Below are positions 36,411-46,952 of a stretch of DNA of 64,000 bases, in pieces; the first letter of the stretch is position 1, and the number at the start of each line of letters is the position of its first letter. A program made the translations under genes and the position numbers. The notes below the pieces were generated by a model. The model was not told where the DNA came from, searched no databases, and was given only the letters and a program-made list of their open reading frames with translations. This DNA is from Pontixanthobacter gangjinensis (GTDB taxonomy: Bacteria; Pseudomonadota; Alphaproteobacteria; Sphingomonadales; Sphingomonadaceae). The stretch covers positions 2,505,772-2,569,771 of the forward strand of contig NZ_WTYS01000001.1 of the NCBI RefSeq assembly GCF_009827545.1, given 5' to 3'.

Positions 36411-38027
36411 ATGATATTCGACAAGAATTTAGACAGCTTGAGATTAAAGGCCGGTTTAGTGCTTTTGTCTGCCGTGGGCGGTTTAATCGCCCCTTCGGTT
36501 GCTGTCGCGCAAGTGAAGCGCTCGATCGAAAACCCCAGTTTTGAAGCGAATGATCCGCAGGGGCCAGGGGCACCGAACTTTCAGATCATTCCCGCTGCCA
36601 GCGTTCCAGGCTGGACCAGTACCACAAACGAGATCGAACTGTGGGATAGTGGTTTCCAAAGTGTGACATCGGCCGATGGAGCGGTCCACGCCGAAATGAA
36701 TGCCAACCGGCCTGGCGCGCTTTACCAAAACGTCTGCTTGGTGAATGGAGAGCGAATTCGGTGGCGCTTTGCCCACCGAAAACGGGCCGGTGGACTCGCA
36801 AGTCAAACGGCAATCTTCCAGATCGCGAGCAGCACAGGCGCTGTTATCCAAAACCTTCAAACGTCGGTCGCAACCAATGCGGCTGCTTGGGATTTTCGGG
36901 CGAATACAACGGGTGTTACATATACCGGACCTTCGGGCGTTCAGCGCATGCAGTTCGTAACCACCGATGCCGGTTCTGTCGGTAATTTTCTCGACGACAT
37001 CCAGATCACACTTGGCGCCTATATCGAATTTGATCCGGCGGCGACTTCCGCTGTGGAAGGTGCCGTTAGCCCAAACCTTACCGCACTGCGCGTGACAGGC
37101 GCGTTTACTTCCAGCGTCAATGTTAAGGTCAATGTGACAGGCGGAACTGCCACCTTAGGTTCGGATTACACAACGCCCAGCGGAACCAATAGCTTTGTTA
37201 TCACTATACCAGCCGGTGACTATCAGTCTGCGCGAATCCCGCTTGGGCTTTCGATTGTTCAGGATGGGTCGATTGAATCCTCCGAGACAATTCAGCTCAG
37301 CATCACACCTGACCCGTCCAATTTCGTCATTTCATCGACCACCTCGTGTGGAGGCAGCGCCAACACCAGCGCGGTCCATACAATCGTCGATGATGATGTG
37401 CCGCCAACTGCGGTAAATGACACAGCTACCGGCGTGAATGGCTTCGCGGGCAATACTTCCGTGTTGAATGTGCTTACCGGTGACACGGTCAACGGCGGCC
37501 CCGCAACAACTTCAAACGCTATCCTCAGCGTGGCACCCGCTTCAAGTTTGCCGTCGCAACTAACATTTGATTCAGCAACCGGGGTGGTCGGGGTCAAACC
37601 CAATACTCCCGCGGGAGTGTATAGCTTCAACTATCAGATTTGCGACGTTTTGAACCCGACCGTCTGCCGGACTGCAAATGCCTCGGTCACCGTTGCACCA
37701 TCGGTCGATTTGTCGATCAAGAAGACCAATACACCAGGGGTGAACGGGGACGCCGACCAAAGCGATGACGCCGTGTTCGCAGGCTCGACAACCACCTATT
37801 CTCTAACCGCCACAAACAGTGGACCAGATTCGGCCACAGGAGCCGTTGTTACTGATGCTCCGGGCGTAGGGATTACATGCGCCTCTAACGCTCCAGTAGC
37901 TATCACCGGAAACGGCGTTCCTGCCGGTTCTTTCACTTTTTCCAACCTTGCCGGCTCCGGGATCACTCTTGGAATGCTTGCTTCCGGCCAGTCGGCCATC
38001 CTCACTTACTCTTGCCAGGTGAATTAA
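36411..38027 (+). CDS. Secreted surface protein with Calx-beta and Ig-like domains
   Basis: A 538-residue protein with a signal peptide (GLVLLSAVGGLIAPSVAVAQ), a carbohydrate-binding-like N-terminal domain (NPSFEAND at 43-50 and GNFLDDIQ near 195-202), a Calx-beta-like segment with Cys-containing SSTTSCGGSANTS, one Ig-like repeat (QICDVLNPTVCRTANAS) and a final DUF11-type domain ending ILTYSCQVN. It is the first gene of a five-gene run in one direction; the next starts one base after its stop. It probably is an exported extracellular adhesin or part of a surface layer, but no anchor or sorting signal can be seen. Confidence 0.75.
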   Translation: MIFDKNLDSLRLKAGLVLLSAVGGLIAPSVAVAQVKRSIENPSFEANDPQGPGAPNFQIIPAASVPGWTSTTNEIELWDSGFQSVTSADGAVHAEMNANRPGALYQNVCLVNGERIRWRFAHRKRAGGLASQTAIFQIASSTGAVIQNLQTSVATNAAAWDFRANTTGVTYTGPSGVQRMQFVTTDAGSVGNFLDDIQITLGAYIEFDPAATSAVEGAVSPNLTALRVTGAFTSSVNVKVNVTGGTATLGSDYTTPSGTNSFVITIPAGDYQSARIPLGLSIVQDGSIESSETIQLSITPDPSNFVISSTTSCGGSANTSAVHTIVDDDVPPTAVNDTATGVNGFAGNTSVLNVLTGDTVNGGPATTSNAILSVAPASSLPSQLTFDSATGVVGVKPNTPAGVYSFNYQICDVLNPTVCRTANASVTVAPSVDLSIKKTNTPGVNGDADQSDDAVFAGSTTTYSLTATNSGPDSATGAVVTDAPGVGITCASNAPVAITGNGVPAGSFTFSNLAGSGITLGMLASGQSAILTYSCQVN

Positions 38028-38028
38028 C

Positions 38029-40095
38029 ATGCAAAACCTTAATGCAAACTCTGAAAACAAATCCTTCATCGCAGGTGTCAGCCGTCCGGTTGCCACGCGG
38101 ATGCTGACAAGTGTGTTGCCATTCCTCGCGCTTGCTGTTCCGGGTACTGCCTATGCGCAGCAAGCCTCCAACACCGCCACGATTGGGGCGCCATCGGGCG
38201 CGATTGAAACCAACACCGCCAACAATAGTGCGACCGATACCGATACAATCTTTGCGACGATTGTTGCCAATGATGACACCGCAACTGGCGACTTCGGCAT
38301 TGCGGGAACCACTGATGTTCTAAACGTATTAAACCTCGACACCTTTAACGGTGCAGCTGCAACGACAGCTGATGTGACAATTACCGCCATCACAGCGGTG
38401 CCAACCGGCCTGACTTTTGACGCTGCAGATGGTTCTGTCGATGTCGTTTCTGGCACCGCCGCGGGCGCTTACACATTCGATTACCAGATTTGTGAAACCG
38501 CAAATCCGACCAACTGCGTAGATGCCACAGCGACCGTAAATGTCAGCGCACCTACCATTACAGCAGATGCTGACAGTGTTAGCGGGATCAGCGGACTGGC
38601 TGGCGGCAATAACGTGCTCGATGTGCTGGATGGCGACCTTCTGGGCGGCGCAGCTGCGACCACCACCAATGTCACCGTTTCGGTCACAACTGCGGCAACG
38701 CCGATTAATGGCGGCCCTGTGCCGACACTCGATACCTCGACTGGCCTTATCTCTGTCGCGCCAAACACTCCGGCGGGCACTTACGATATTGTCTACCAGA
38801 TTTGTGATGTCATCAACCCGACCAATTGTGCTTCCGAAACGGCCACAATCACAGTCGATGCGGCTGTCATTGCCGCAGACAATGATACGGCAACGGGCAT
38901 TAACGGTGCTGACGGTGGAAACGATGTGGTCAATGTTCTCACTGGCGACACCATCGACGGCGTCCAAGTTAACCCTGCAGACGTAGTCCTGACCGTAGAT
39001 ACTCCGGCAACGCCGATTAATGGCGGCCCTGTGCCAACGCTCAACACCACAACGGGCTCGGTATCTGTTCCTCTGGGCACCCCTGCGGGTACCTATGATA
39101 TCGTCTATCAGATCTGCGAGGCGCTCAACCCGACCAATTGCACAACCGCGACCGTTTCGGTTACGGTCGACGCACCGGCAATTGTTGCCGACGCCGACAG
39201 CGTAACCGGTGTCGACGGCACGGCTGGCGCAGCTGATGTGCTCGACGTTATTGACGGCGATACGCTGAACGGCGCGAACGTGACTGTTGGCGATGTTGAT
39301 GTCACCGTCATTACTGGAGCAACCGCAATCAATGGCGGTCCGGTTCCAACGCTCAACACAACGACTGGACTTGTTTCGGTAGCGCCGAATACTCCTGCTG
39401 GCCTGTATGAAATTACTTACCAGATCTGCGATCCACTCAACCCGGCCAATTGCGATACGGCGGTGGCTTCGGTCACTGTGGCAGCTCCGGCGATCGCCGC
39501 AGATGCCGATTCCGTAAGTGGTCTGAACGGTGTGACCGGTGGGAGCGATGTTCTCGACGTGCTCGATGGTGATACTTTGAACGGACAGCCGGTAACAGCT
39601 GGCAATATCACAGTAACCGTGGTGACCGCAGCGACACCGATCAATGCTGGCCCAGTGCCAACGTTGGATACGGCGACAGGTCAGGTGCAGCTGCCGGCGA
39701 ATACGCCTGCCGGAACGTACACGATTGATTATCAGATCTGTGACCCGATCAACCCGACCAATTGTGCGACGGAAACCGCGACTATCGAAGTTGCACCATC
39801 AGTCGATCTGGCGATCACAAAGGACAACGGCGTCACTTCCGTCATGTCGGGCGATACCGTCACCTACACGCTGGTGGTCTCCAATGCGGGACCGGATGCG
39901 GCAACCGGTGCGCTTGTCCGCGATGTTCCGGGTGCAGGCCTGACCTGTACGGCAACCAACACGGTGACGATCACCGGCGATGGCGTGCCAGCAGGCACCT
40001 TCACCGTGGGCGATCTGACAGGACCGGGCATCACGCTCGGCACGATCGGCAACGGTCAGTCAGTGACCATCACTTACAATTGTTCGGTCAACTAA
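38029..40095 (+). CDS. Repetitive Ig-like secreted surface protein
   Basis: A 688-residue protein with a signal peptide (MLTSVLPFLALAVPGTAYAQ) and then about five tandem units of roughly 100 residues. Each unit has a DNDTATG/DADSVSG start, a VLDVLDGDTLNG turn, a ...PTLDTATG... strand and a closing YQIC(D/E)..NPTNC with two Cys about nine residues apart. It ends with a DUF11-type domain (LTYNCSVN-like finish). The units are diverged at DNA level but share phase, so the array grew by internal duplication and drifted. The paired Cys probably make disulfides in the periplasm or outside the cell. Function: likely adhesion or surface layer; unproven. Confidence 0.75.
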   Translation: MQNLNANSENKSFIAGVSRPVATRMLTSVLPFLALAVPGTAYAQQASNTATIGAPSGAIETNTANNSATDTDTIFATIVANDDTATGDFGIAGTTDVLNVLNLDTFNGAAATTADVTITAITAVPTGLTFDAADGSVDVVSGTAAGAYTFDYQICETANPTNCVDATATVNVSAPTITADADSVSGISGLAGGNNVLDVLDGDLLGGAAATTTNVTVSVTTAATPINGGPVPTLDTSTGLISVAPNTPAGTYDIVYQICDVINPTNCASETATITVDAAVIAADNDTATGINGADGGNDVVNVLTGDTIDGVQVNPADVVLTVDTPATPINGGPVPTLNTTTGSVSVPLGTPAGTYDIVYQICEALNPTNCTTATVSVTVDAPAIVADADSVTGVDGTAGAADVLDVIDGDTLNGANVTVGDVDVTVITGATAINGGPVPTLNTTTGLVSVAPNTPAGLYEITYQICDPLNPANCDTAVASVTVAAPAIAADADSVSGLNGVTGGSDVLDVLDGDTLNGQPVTAGNITVTVVTAATPINAGPVPTLDTATGQVQLPANTPAGTYTIDYQICDPINPTNCATETATIEVAPSVDLAITKDNGVTSVMSGDTVTYTLVVSNAGPDAATGALVRDVPGAGLTCTATNTVTITGDGVPAGTFTVGDLTGPGITLGTIGNGQSVTITYNCSVN

Positions 40096-40123
40096 GTTAA
40101 CAAGAGGCGCAAGCGGATTGCTC

Positions 40124-43054
40124 ATGTATAACCTTCAAAACAATCTAGGTTTGCCAAGCTTGCCGCTTGCTAGGATGTTGACCAGTATCCTGCCTTTCGT
40201 AGCTGTGGCTGTGCCTACGGTGCTGGTGGCGGGGGACGTGTCCAACACGGCCACCGTCACCGCGCCAGGCCAGGCTATCGAAACTAACGTAGCTGACAAC
40301 GCGATTACAGAGATTGATACTCTGTTCGCGGTGATTGTTGCTGATTCCGATCGTGCATCGAACGTCAATGGCGCGGTTGGAGCTCCGGCGGTGCTGAACG
40401 TGCTGGACGGTGATACGCTGAACGGAGCGCCTGCAGCGCTAGATACGGTCGATATTCGCGTGGTGACGGCTGCTGTAGCAGCCAATGCGGGTGATTCCGT
40501 ACCTACACTGAATCCCGCAACGGGTCTGGTTGATGTGCCTGCTGGCACACCTGCTGGCACCTACACTATTACATATGAAATCTGCGAAGAGTTGAACCCG
40601 ACCAACTGCGCGCAGAACACAGTCACGATAGAAGTATCAGCAAGCCCGATTGTGGCAGTTGGCGACGTCGCAGCAGGCGTTAATGGCGCTGACGGAGCAA
40701 TCGCGGTGGTCAATGTCTTTACCGGCGATACCGTCAACGGTTTGGCGGCCGACCCTACGAATGTTTTGCTGAGCGTGGCTGACGGATCCGCCGTTCCGAC
40801 CCAGCTCATCTTCGACCCGGCAACCGGCAATGTCGATGTGGCCGCTGGCACTCCGGCTGGCACATACAGTTTCGACTATCAAATTTGCGAGACTTTGAAC
40901 CCCGACAATTGCGTTACTGCGACAATCAGCGTTGAAGTTGCTGCCGCAGATATCGTGGCAGATGTCGATACACCTGATCCTGTTAATGGCGCTGATGGCG
41001 GCGGTGCCATCGTCAACGTCCTTTCCAATGACGAATTGAACGGGGTTCCAGTCACTCTGGAAACCGTTGAACTGACTATCCAGACTACCGCCACGCCTGC
41101 ATTCCAAGGCGCACCCATACCTACCCTTGATCCGGCAACCGGGCTTGTGGACGTGCCCTCGGGTACGCCTGCTGGATCTTATGCGATTACCTATCAAATT
41201 TGCGAGATTCTCAACCCCACCAATTGTGCGACCAGCACTGTGACAATAGAGATTCTGGCGCCAGAGATTGTGGCATCGGCCGATGAGCCGGAGCCTGTCC
41301 GCGCTGGAACCGGCAGCAATATCGCGCTTAATGTATTTGCCAATGATACGCTGAACGGAAAGCCGGTCGATCCGGCTCATATTACCGCAACGATTGCCTC
41401 ACCTGCCGCTAATCCAGGAGTTGTTCTCGATCCTGCGACGGGCACGGTTTCAGTTTCTCCAGACGTTCCCGCGGGAACTTACACAATCGAATACCAGATC
41501 TGCGAGACGCTCAATCCGACTAATTGCGCAACCAGCACGGTTACCATCGTGGTTGAACCCGCACGCAGCGGCATTGAAGGTACCGTTTACACCGACAATA
41601 ACGCGAATGGCGGGCTTGATAATGGCGACACACGGCGCGGAAACTGGATTGTCGAAGTTCGCCGCAATGGCGAAGTTATTGCTACAGTTCGGACCGATAC
41701 GAACGGCAATTATGCTGTAGCCGATTTGTTGAGCGGTGATGGCTACGACATTGTCTTCCGCAATCCGGAAAACAATGTCGTCTATGACATCATCAAGGAT
41801 TTGACACTGGCAGCAAACACAACTGTCATTGACCAGAATTTGCCAATCGATCCATCAGGCATATTCTATGATTCCGTGGCGCGAACCCCGATCGCGGGCG
41901 TTACAGCCACGCTGCTGGATCGCAACGGCAATACGCTACCAACAATTTGCTATCTGGACCCTTCACAAAGCAACCAAATAACGGGCGCTAGCGGTGAATA
42001 CAGGTTCGATATCATTCCAGGCGCCGCAACCCAATGTCCTGTCGGCGAGAGCGAATATTCGATAAGCATCACGCCGCCTAACGGCTTTAACGATCTTTCG
42101 ACTGTAATTGCGCCGCAGCCAGGACCGTTTGATCCAACCGGCCTTGCCGCGCCTGTCCGGATCAATCCGGAGCCGACTGTGCCAACGGTAGCAAATCCGC
42201 CCTACTATCTGACGTTCCGCCTGGAGGCAGGCGATCCGGACATTATCTTCAACCACATTCCGCTGGATCCATTCCTGACGCGGACCCCGCTCATCGTAAC
42301 CAAAACGAGCTTTAAGCGGTCGGCCAATGTCGGTGATGTCGTTCCTTACGAAATTACCGTCCGCAACACCGAAAACGTCCAGCGTTCCGGCGTGAACGTC
42401 GTCGATATTCTTCCTGCCGGCATGAAATATGTGCTTGGAACCGGGGTCGTCGCCGGTGCGGCTACCGAACCGACTGTCAACGACCGGACGGTTCTTTGGT
42501 CTGGCCAAGTCATCCCGGCAAACGGATCGGTCAGCTACAATCTGACCCTAGTTATTGGTGCCGGTGTTACTGGCGGTGAAAAGGTCAATACCGGGCTCGC
42601 CCAGAATGGCGCCGATGGCAGTGCAATTTCCAACCGTGGTACAGCCGTCGTTTCGATCGTGCCAAGCGCAGTGTTCGATTGTTCGGAATTGCTCGGCAAA
42701 GTTTTCGAAGATGCCAACCGCAATGGGTATCAGGACGAGAACGAGCCAGGGGTTCCTGGCGTTCGCCTCGCCACCGTCAATGGCCAGTTGATTACCACCG
42801 ATGAATTTGGCCGATATCACATCGCCTGCGCGGCCGTTCCTGACGCTCGTATCGGTTCCAACTTCGTATTGAAAGTCGACACGCGGACCCTGCCGCTTGG
42901 CTGGGACACCACAACCGATAATCCGCGCTCTATGCGCCTTACGCGAGGCAAGTTCGGCGAGCTTAACTTTGGCGTCGCTCCAGCTGAAACAGAAACCAGT
43001 TTGGGGACCCCCGCATCGACAAGAGATGGAGTGGGCGGGGAGAAATTGCCATGA
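40124..43054 (+). CDS. Repetitive surface protein with SdrD B-like and DUF11 domains
   Basis: A 976-residue protein. After an N-terminal hydrophobic signal (LTSILPFVAVAVPTVLVAGD) come four YQIC/YEIC..NPTNC units, then SdrD-B-like segments such as IEGTVYTDNNANGGLDNGDTRRG and a VFEDANRNGYQDENEPGVPGV calcium-binding-type loop, with a DUF11-type domain (LIVTKTSFKRSANVGDVVPY) between them. The ATG at 40124 is preferred; a TTG at 40118 is next to it. Its 3' end overlaps the large barrel gene by 4 bp (ATGA), so the two are produced together. SdrD-B-like and DUF11 modules are known from bacterial surface proteins; this order is consistent with a cell-surface fibre or stalk. Confidence 0.75.
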   Translation: MYNLQNNLGLPSLPLARMLTSILPFVAVAVPTVLVAGDVSNTATVTAPGQAIETNVADNAITEIDTLFAVIVADSDRASNVNGAVGAPAVLNVLDGDTLNGAPAALDTVDIRVVTAAVAANAGDSVPTLNPATGLVDVPAGTPAGTYTITYEICEELNPTNCAQNTVTIEVSASPIVAVGDVAAGVNGADGAIAVVNVFTGDTVNGLAADPTNVLLSVADGSAVPTQLIFDPATGNVDVAAGTPAGTYSFDYQICETLNPDNCVTATISVEVAAADIVADVDTPDPVNGADGGGAIVNVLSNDELNGVPVTLETVELTIQTTATPAFQGAPIPTLDPATGLVDVPSGTPAGSYAITYQICEILNPTNCATSTVTIEILAPEIVASADEPEPVRAGTGSNIALNVFANDTLNGKPVDPAHITATIASPAANPGVVLDPATGTVSVSPDVPAGTYTIEYQICETLNPTNCATSTVTIVVEPARSGIEGTVYTDNNANGGLDNGDTRRGNWIVEVRRNGEVIATVRTDTNGNYAVADLLSGDGYDIVFRNPENNVVYDIIKDLTLAANTTVIDQNLPIDPSGIFYDSVARTPIAGVTATLLDRNGNTLPTICYLDPSQSNQITGASGEYRFDIIPGAATQCPVGESEYSISITPPNGFNDLSTVIAPQPGPFDPTGLAAPVRINPEPTVPTVANPPYYLTFRLEAGDPDIIFNHIPLDPFLTRTPLIVTKTSFKRSANVGDVVPYEITVRNTENVQRSGVNVVDILPAGMKYVLGTGVVAGAATEPTVNDRTVLWSGQVIPANGSVSYNLTLVIGAGVTGGEKVNTGLAQNGADGSAISNRGTAVVSIVPSAVFDCSELLGKVFEDANRNGYQDENEPGVPGVRLATVNGQLITTDEFGRYHIACAAVPDARIGSNFVLKVDTRTLPLGWDTTTDNPRSMRLTRGKFGELNFGVAPAETETSLGTPASTRDGVGGEKLP

Positions 43055-46000
43055 AAAAGTCACGGAACAAAACGATGATGAACCGCACACTTAGTGTCAA
43101 AACCGGTCGTTCTAACTGGGCTGTGCGCTGTTCCGTTCTTGCTGTCGCAACGGCTGCATCAAGCGTCAGTGCGCAAGCGTCAGAGAATGTCTCACCCCAA
43201 CCAAATGCCGTGCTGGCTGCCTCTGCGGCTCCGATAATTTATGTCAGTAATCCTGTCATTCAAGCGATTCCTAACCGGAGCGGAATGTCGGCCGCTCCAG
43301 TCACCCCTGTTCCTGTAGCCGGGGATTCAAAACCTAGGCCTGCTCGTGCGGTGCAGACGCCGCCCGCGCAGATCGCCTCAGCAAAGGCAAGTGTATCAAA
43401 AGCCGCTTTGGTCGCAGCAGAATTGTCCGCTTCAGAACCACCTGCCACCCCAGCGCCTGCTCAGGCTGACGCTGGGATGGCACAGAGCGAGCGGGAAGAC
43501 GTAAATCGTAAGCCACAAGCCGTGCAAAAAACAGCAACGGTAGCCGACGAACATGAGGTACGCTTCCGGGCAGACACACTTGTGGTCACACCCGTTCTGA
43601 ATGTCGGGCTGGTCGAGTCGCAACGGACTGCAGCTGCGGGCGAAACTGTTACGTTTCTTGGCTACAACAATTACCCGTCATTCGTCGTCAAAGGCGAGAT
43701 CCGAATATTCCGTGCGACGCAATCGGTCGATGCAGAGCCGCTCGCGGTCTTGCCAGTTGATGCAGCGGGTGGCGCAGGCTGGACTGTCCCTTCAACAGGG
43801 CCATCAGCACTGTTTTACGTCTACCGCGTCTATTCAAAAGACGGAAAATTTGACGAAACAAGCCCTGAAGAATTGACCATTGTCGACACTGCTGTTTCCC
43901 AGTCAATGAGCAGACAGCCGGTCGAGCGCCCGAATTTCGGTGCGATCGATGAAGCCGCGCGCCGTACCATTGATGTTTCGGGCCTAATGGCGACTGTCAC
44001 AGGTCATGCGGACCCAAGTTCCGACACGGTCTTCGTATCGGGTCAGGCGGTTCCGGTTGATCTGGACGGCAAGTTCGCCTCCCAGCAAATCGTATCGCGC
44101 AAAGATGGTGCGATGGAAGTCGTCATCAAACGGGATGGAAAAATCATCAAGCAGGCCGAGCAAAGCTTTGCTGTGCCAAAGGATGATTGGTTTATTGTCG
44201 GCCAAGGCGATCTTACGCTTGGCCGCAGCTATGACAGCGGGCCATTGCAGGACGTTGCGGGCGATACGCTTGCCAGCGGCAATTACGCGGCTGGCCGGGC
44301 AGCGTTCTATGCCAAAGGCATTGTCGGCGATGATGTCCGCGTGACGGCCTCGCTCGATACGGGCGAGACATTGGTGAAGGATTTGTTCAGCAATCTCGAC
44401 CGGAAAGATCCGCGGCAATTGCTCCGCCGTCTGAACCGCGAGCAATACTACCCCACATATGGTGATGATTCGACACTGGTCGAAGATGCGCCGACGCAAG
44501 GGCGCTTCTATCTGCGAGTTGCGAAGGACGAGAGCCAGCTTGTGGTTGGCAATTTTGTTACGACAGTGAACGGCGCAGAGTTGGCTCAACTCGACCGCGG
44601 CCTGTTTGGCGCATTGGCGGATTATAACAGCAAGCAAACCACCGAATTTGGCGAACGCAAGGTGCAGGTGACTGCATTTGCATCCGATCCCGGAACGGTC
44701 CCTGGCCGGGAGGAGTTTCGCGGCACAGGCGGCTCACTGTATTTCCTTAAGCGTCAGGATGTATCGATTGGCTCGGAACGCGTGCGTATCGAAGTGCGTG
44801 ACCGGGAAACCGGGTTGGTTCTCGAAAGCCGCGACCTGTTCGCTCAACAGGACTATGATTTCGACCCCTTCCAGGGCCGGATCACTTTGCTGAAACCGCT
44901 TGCATCCACCGTCGCAAATGGCGGAGTTGTGCGCGAAGGCGCCTCCACTGGAAATGTGCCGGTACTGGTGGTGCGCTATGAGTATTCACCGCTTGTCGGC
45001 GATCTCGACGGCTACACAGTCGGCGGTCGTGGTTCAGCCTGGCTTGGCGAAAATCTGCGCCTTGGCATGACCGTCCAGCGCGACACCGTGGAAGATGCTG
45101 CGCAAACACTGATCGGCGCGGACGCAATCTTCCGCCTGACTGCCGGGACTTATTTGAAGGCCGAGATCGCGCAAACCGACGGGCCAGGATTTGGCCAATC
45201 CAACTCTGTCGATGGTGGCCTGTCTTTTACCGACATTGCAAGTCCTGGCGCAGGCGTAAAGGCGCAGGCCTGGCGTACAGAAGCGGCTGTTGATTTTGCT
45301 GAATTGGCGGGCAATGCCATCGATTCAGGGGCAGCATCGGCATATTACGAAAGCTACGATCAAGGATTTGCCTCTGCCGGACGCCTGTCGCCCGCAGATA
45401 CAGTGCGCTGGGGTGCGGCGGTCAATCTGCCGCTTGGATCCGCTGCCGCTGTAACCGCGAAATATGACGAACTTTCATCGGGTAATACCGGTGATAGCAA
45501 GACTGGTTCGCTCGATCTGACCAACAAGTTTTCGATGGGCACAGCAACGCTCACTGCCAAAGCTGGCCTTCGTTACGAAGACCGGACGCCCGGGCTGCTG
45601 TTCAACAGCGTCCAAGATGGCAGCCGCACCGACGCCGCATTGGAACTGGAATATGCGCCCTCCAAGAATTTGGCGGTCCACGCATTCGGTCAGGCAACAG
45701 TCGGTCGTGATCCAAGTCGGCAGGGTAATTCCCGCGTCGGTGGCGGTATCAAGGCACAGCTGACCGAGCAATTGTCGATTGCGGGTGAATTGTCCGGCGG
45801 TGATGGCGGCCTCGGTGCCGATATCCAGCTCAACCACCGGTTGGGTGATGGGCGCGAAGCGTATGTTGGATATTCGCTGTTTGCGGACCGAACCGACACC
45901 GGACTGGACAGCCAAAACATTTTCACACGTTCGAACCGTGGTTCGCTGACGCTTGGGGCCCGCCAACGGTTTAGCGACAGCCTGTCGGTCTATGGTGAAA

Positions 46001-46872
46001 ACCGGGTTGGTATTGGCGGTGTTGCACCATCGCTTACCCGCAGCTTCGGTTTGCAGTTCGCACCGACCGAGAAGCTCAGCTTCACCGGAAGTTTCGAGAA
46101 CGGGCAAATAGACGACGCGACCACCGGCTTGTTCAAACGAACCGCAGTGAGCATGGGTGTCGGGTACACAGCCGATGACGTGCGCATCGGCAGCTCCATC
46201 GAAATGCGCCATGAAGATGGTCAGGGGCGCGATGTAACTGTCTGGCTGTTGCGAAATGATTTCAGTTATTCTGTCAATCCAAGCTGGACCGCACTTGGCC
46301 GTTTGAATATTGCTCAGGCTGATTTCGACAGTCCATCGGTGAAAGCCGCCGAGTTTACCGAAGCGATGGCAGGTCTTGCCTTCCGCCCGGTCAATAATGA
46401 ACGATTTAATGCGCTAGCCCGGTTCAGCTATTTCGAGGATCTTGGGCCTGCGGGCCAAATCACCGGTTCCGGCCAAACGCAAAGTCCGAAACAGGAAAGC
46501 ACGATAATTAGCTTAGATGCCAATTATGATCTGAGCAAAAAGCTGACTATTGGCGGCAAATACGGGTACCGCAGTGGCCGTGTTTCAATCAGCCGCGACA
46601 GCGACACATTTGTCAATTCAGAGGCGCATCTGGGTGTTATCCGTGCGGACTACCACGTGAATAAGGAATGGGACGTATTGCTGGAAGGCCGCGCTCTGTG
46701 GGTTACCTTGGCCGATGACAAACGCCTTGGCGCGCTGGGGGCAATCTATCGCCATCTCGGCAATAATGTGAAAGTCGGCGTCGGCTATTCGTTCTCTGAT
46801 TTCTCCGATGATTTGACTGATCAAAGCTACACCAGCCACGGGCCGTTCTTGAACATCCTCGGAAAATTTTAG
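43051..46872 (+). CDS. Large outer-membrane protein with predicted C-terminal barrel
   Basis: A 1273-residue protein. Signal sequence near 24-41 (AVRCSVLAVATAASSVSA), an Ala/Pro-rich stretch to about 150, beta-sandwich domains (VTPVLNVGLVESQRTAAAGE), then a long segment with TYGDDSTLVEDAPTQGRFYL and FGERKVQVTAFASDPG that I have seen in large envelope proteins with SdrD-like partners, and a C-terminal half of alternating beta-strands that ends in Phe (NILGKF), as in many outer-membrane barrels. The 4-bp overlap with the preceding Ig-like/SdrD-like gene suggests that the pair forms a unit: the barrel might export or anchor the repeat proteins. Family name not known to me with certainty. Confidence 0.65.
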   Translation: MKKSRNKTMMNRTLSVKTGRSNWAVRCSVLAVATAASSVSAQASENVSPQPNAVLAASAAPIIYVSNPVIQAIPNRSGMSAAPVTPVPVAGDSKPRPARAVQTPPAQIASAKASVSKAALVAAELSASEPPATPAPAQADAGMAQSEREDVNRKPQAVQKTATVADEHEVRFRADTLVVTPVLNVGLVESQRTAAAGETVTFLGYNNYPSFVVKGEIRIFRATQSVDAEPLAVLPVDAAGGAGWTVPSTGPSALFYVYRVYSKDGKFDETSPEELTIVDTAVSQSMSRQPVERPNFGAIDEAARRTIDVSGLMATVTGHADPSSDTVFVSGQAVPVDLDGKFASQQIVSRKDGAMEVVIKRDGKIIKQAEQSFAVPKDDWFIVGQGDLTLGRSYDSGPLQDVAGDTLASGNYAAGRAAFYAKGIVGDDVRVTASLDTGETLVKDLFSNLDRKDPRQLLRRLNREQYYPTYGDDSTLVEDAPTQGRFYLRVAKDESQLVVGNFVTTVNGAELAQLDRGLFGALADYNSKQTTEFGERKVQVTAFASDPGTVPGREEFRGTGGSLYFLKRQDVSIGSERVRIEVRDRETGLVLESRDLFAQQDYDFDPFQGRITLLKPLASTVANGGVVREGASTGNVPVLVVRYEYSPLVGDLDGYTVGGRGSAWLGENLRLGMTVQRDTVEDAAQTLIGADAIFRLTAGTYLKAEIAQTDGPGFGQSNSVDGGLSFTDIASPGAGVKAQAWRTEAAVDFAELAGNAIDSGAASAYYESYDQGFASAGRLSPADTVRWGAAVNLPLGSAAAVTAKYDELSSGNTGDSKTGSLDLTNKFSMGTATLTAKAGLRYEDRTPGLLFNSVQDGSRTDAALELEYAPSKNLAVHAFGQATVGRDPSRQGNSRVGGGIKAQLTEQLSIAGELSGGDGGLGADIQLNHRLGDGREAYVGYSLFADRTDTGLDSQNIFTRSNRGSLTLGARQRFSDSLSVYGENRVGIGGVAPSLTRSFGLQFAPTEKLSFTGSFENGQIDDATTGLFKRTAVSMGVGYTADDVRIGSSIEMRHEDGQGRDVTVWLLRNDFSYSVNPSWTALGRLNIAQADFDSPSVKAAEFTEAMAGLAFRPVNNERFNALARFSYFEDLGPAGQITGSGQTQSPKQESTIISLDANYDLSKKLTIGGKYGYRSGRVSISRDSDTFVNSEAHLGVIRADYHVNKEWDVLLEGRALWVTLADDKRLGALGAIYRHLGNNVKVGVGYSFSDFSDDLTDQSYTSHGPFLNILGKF

Positions 46873-46952
46873 GTGTCTGAGTAAGCAGCGATCAAAAAAG
46901 TGGTTTTCATAGAGTAGTATGACACCGCTGGGCCAAATGAGAGGAGGTTGAG

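Noticed and set aside
38466-41540. Regular repeats considered as CRISPR or DNA satellite
   Set aside because: Units are about 300 bp, diverged in DNA and conserved as protein; they are coding domain repeats.
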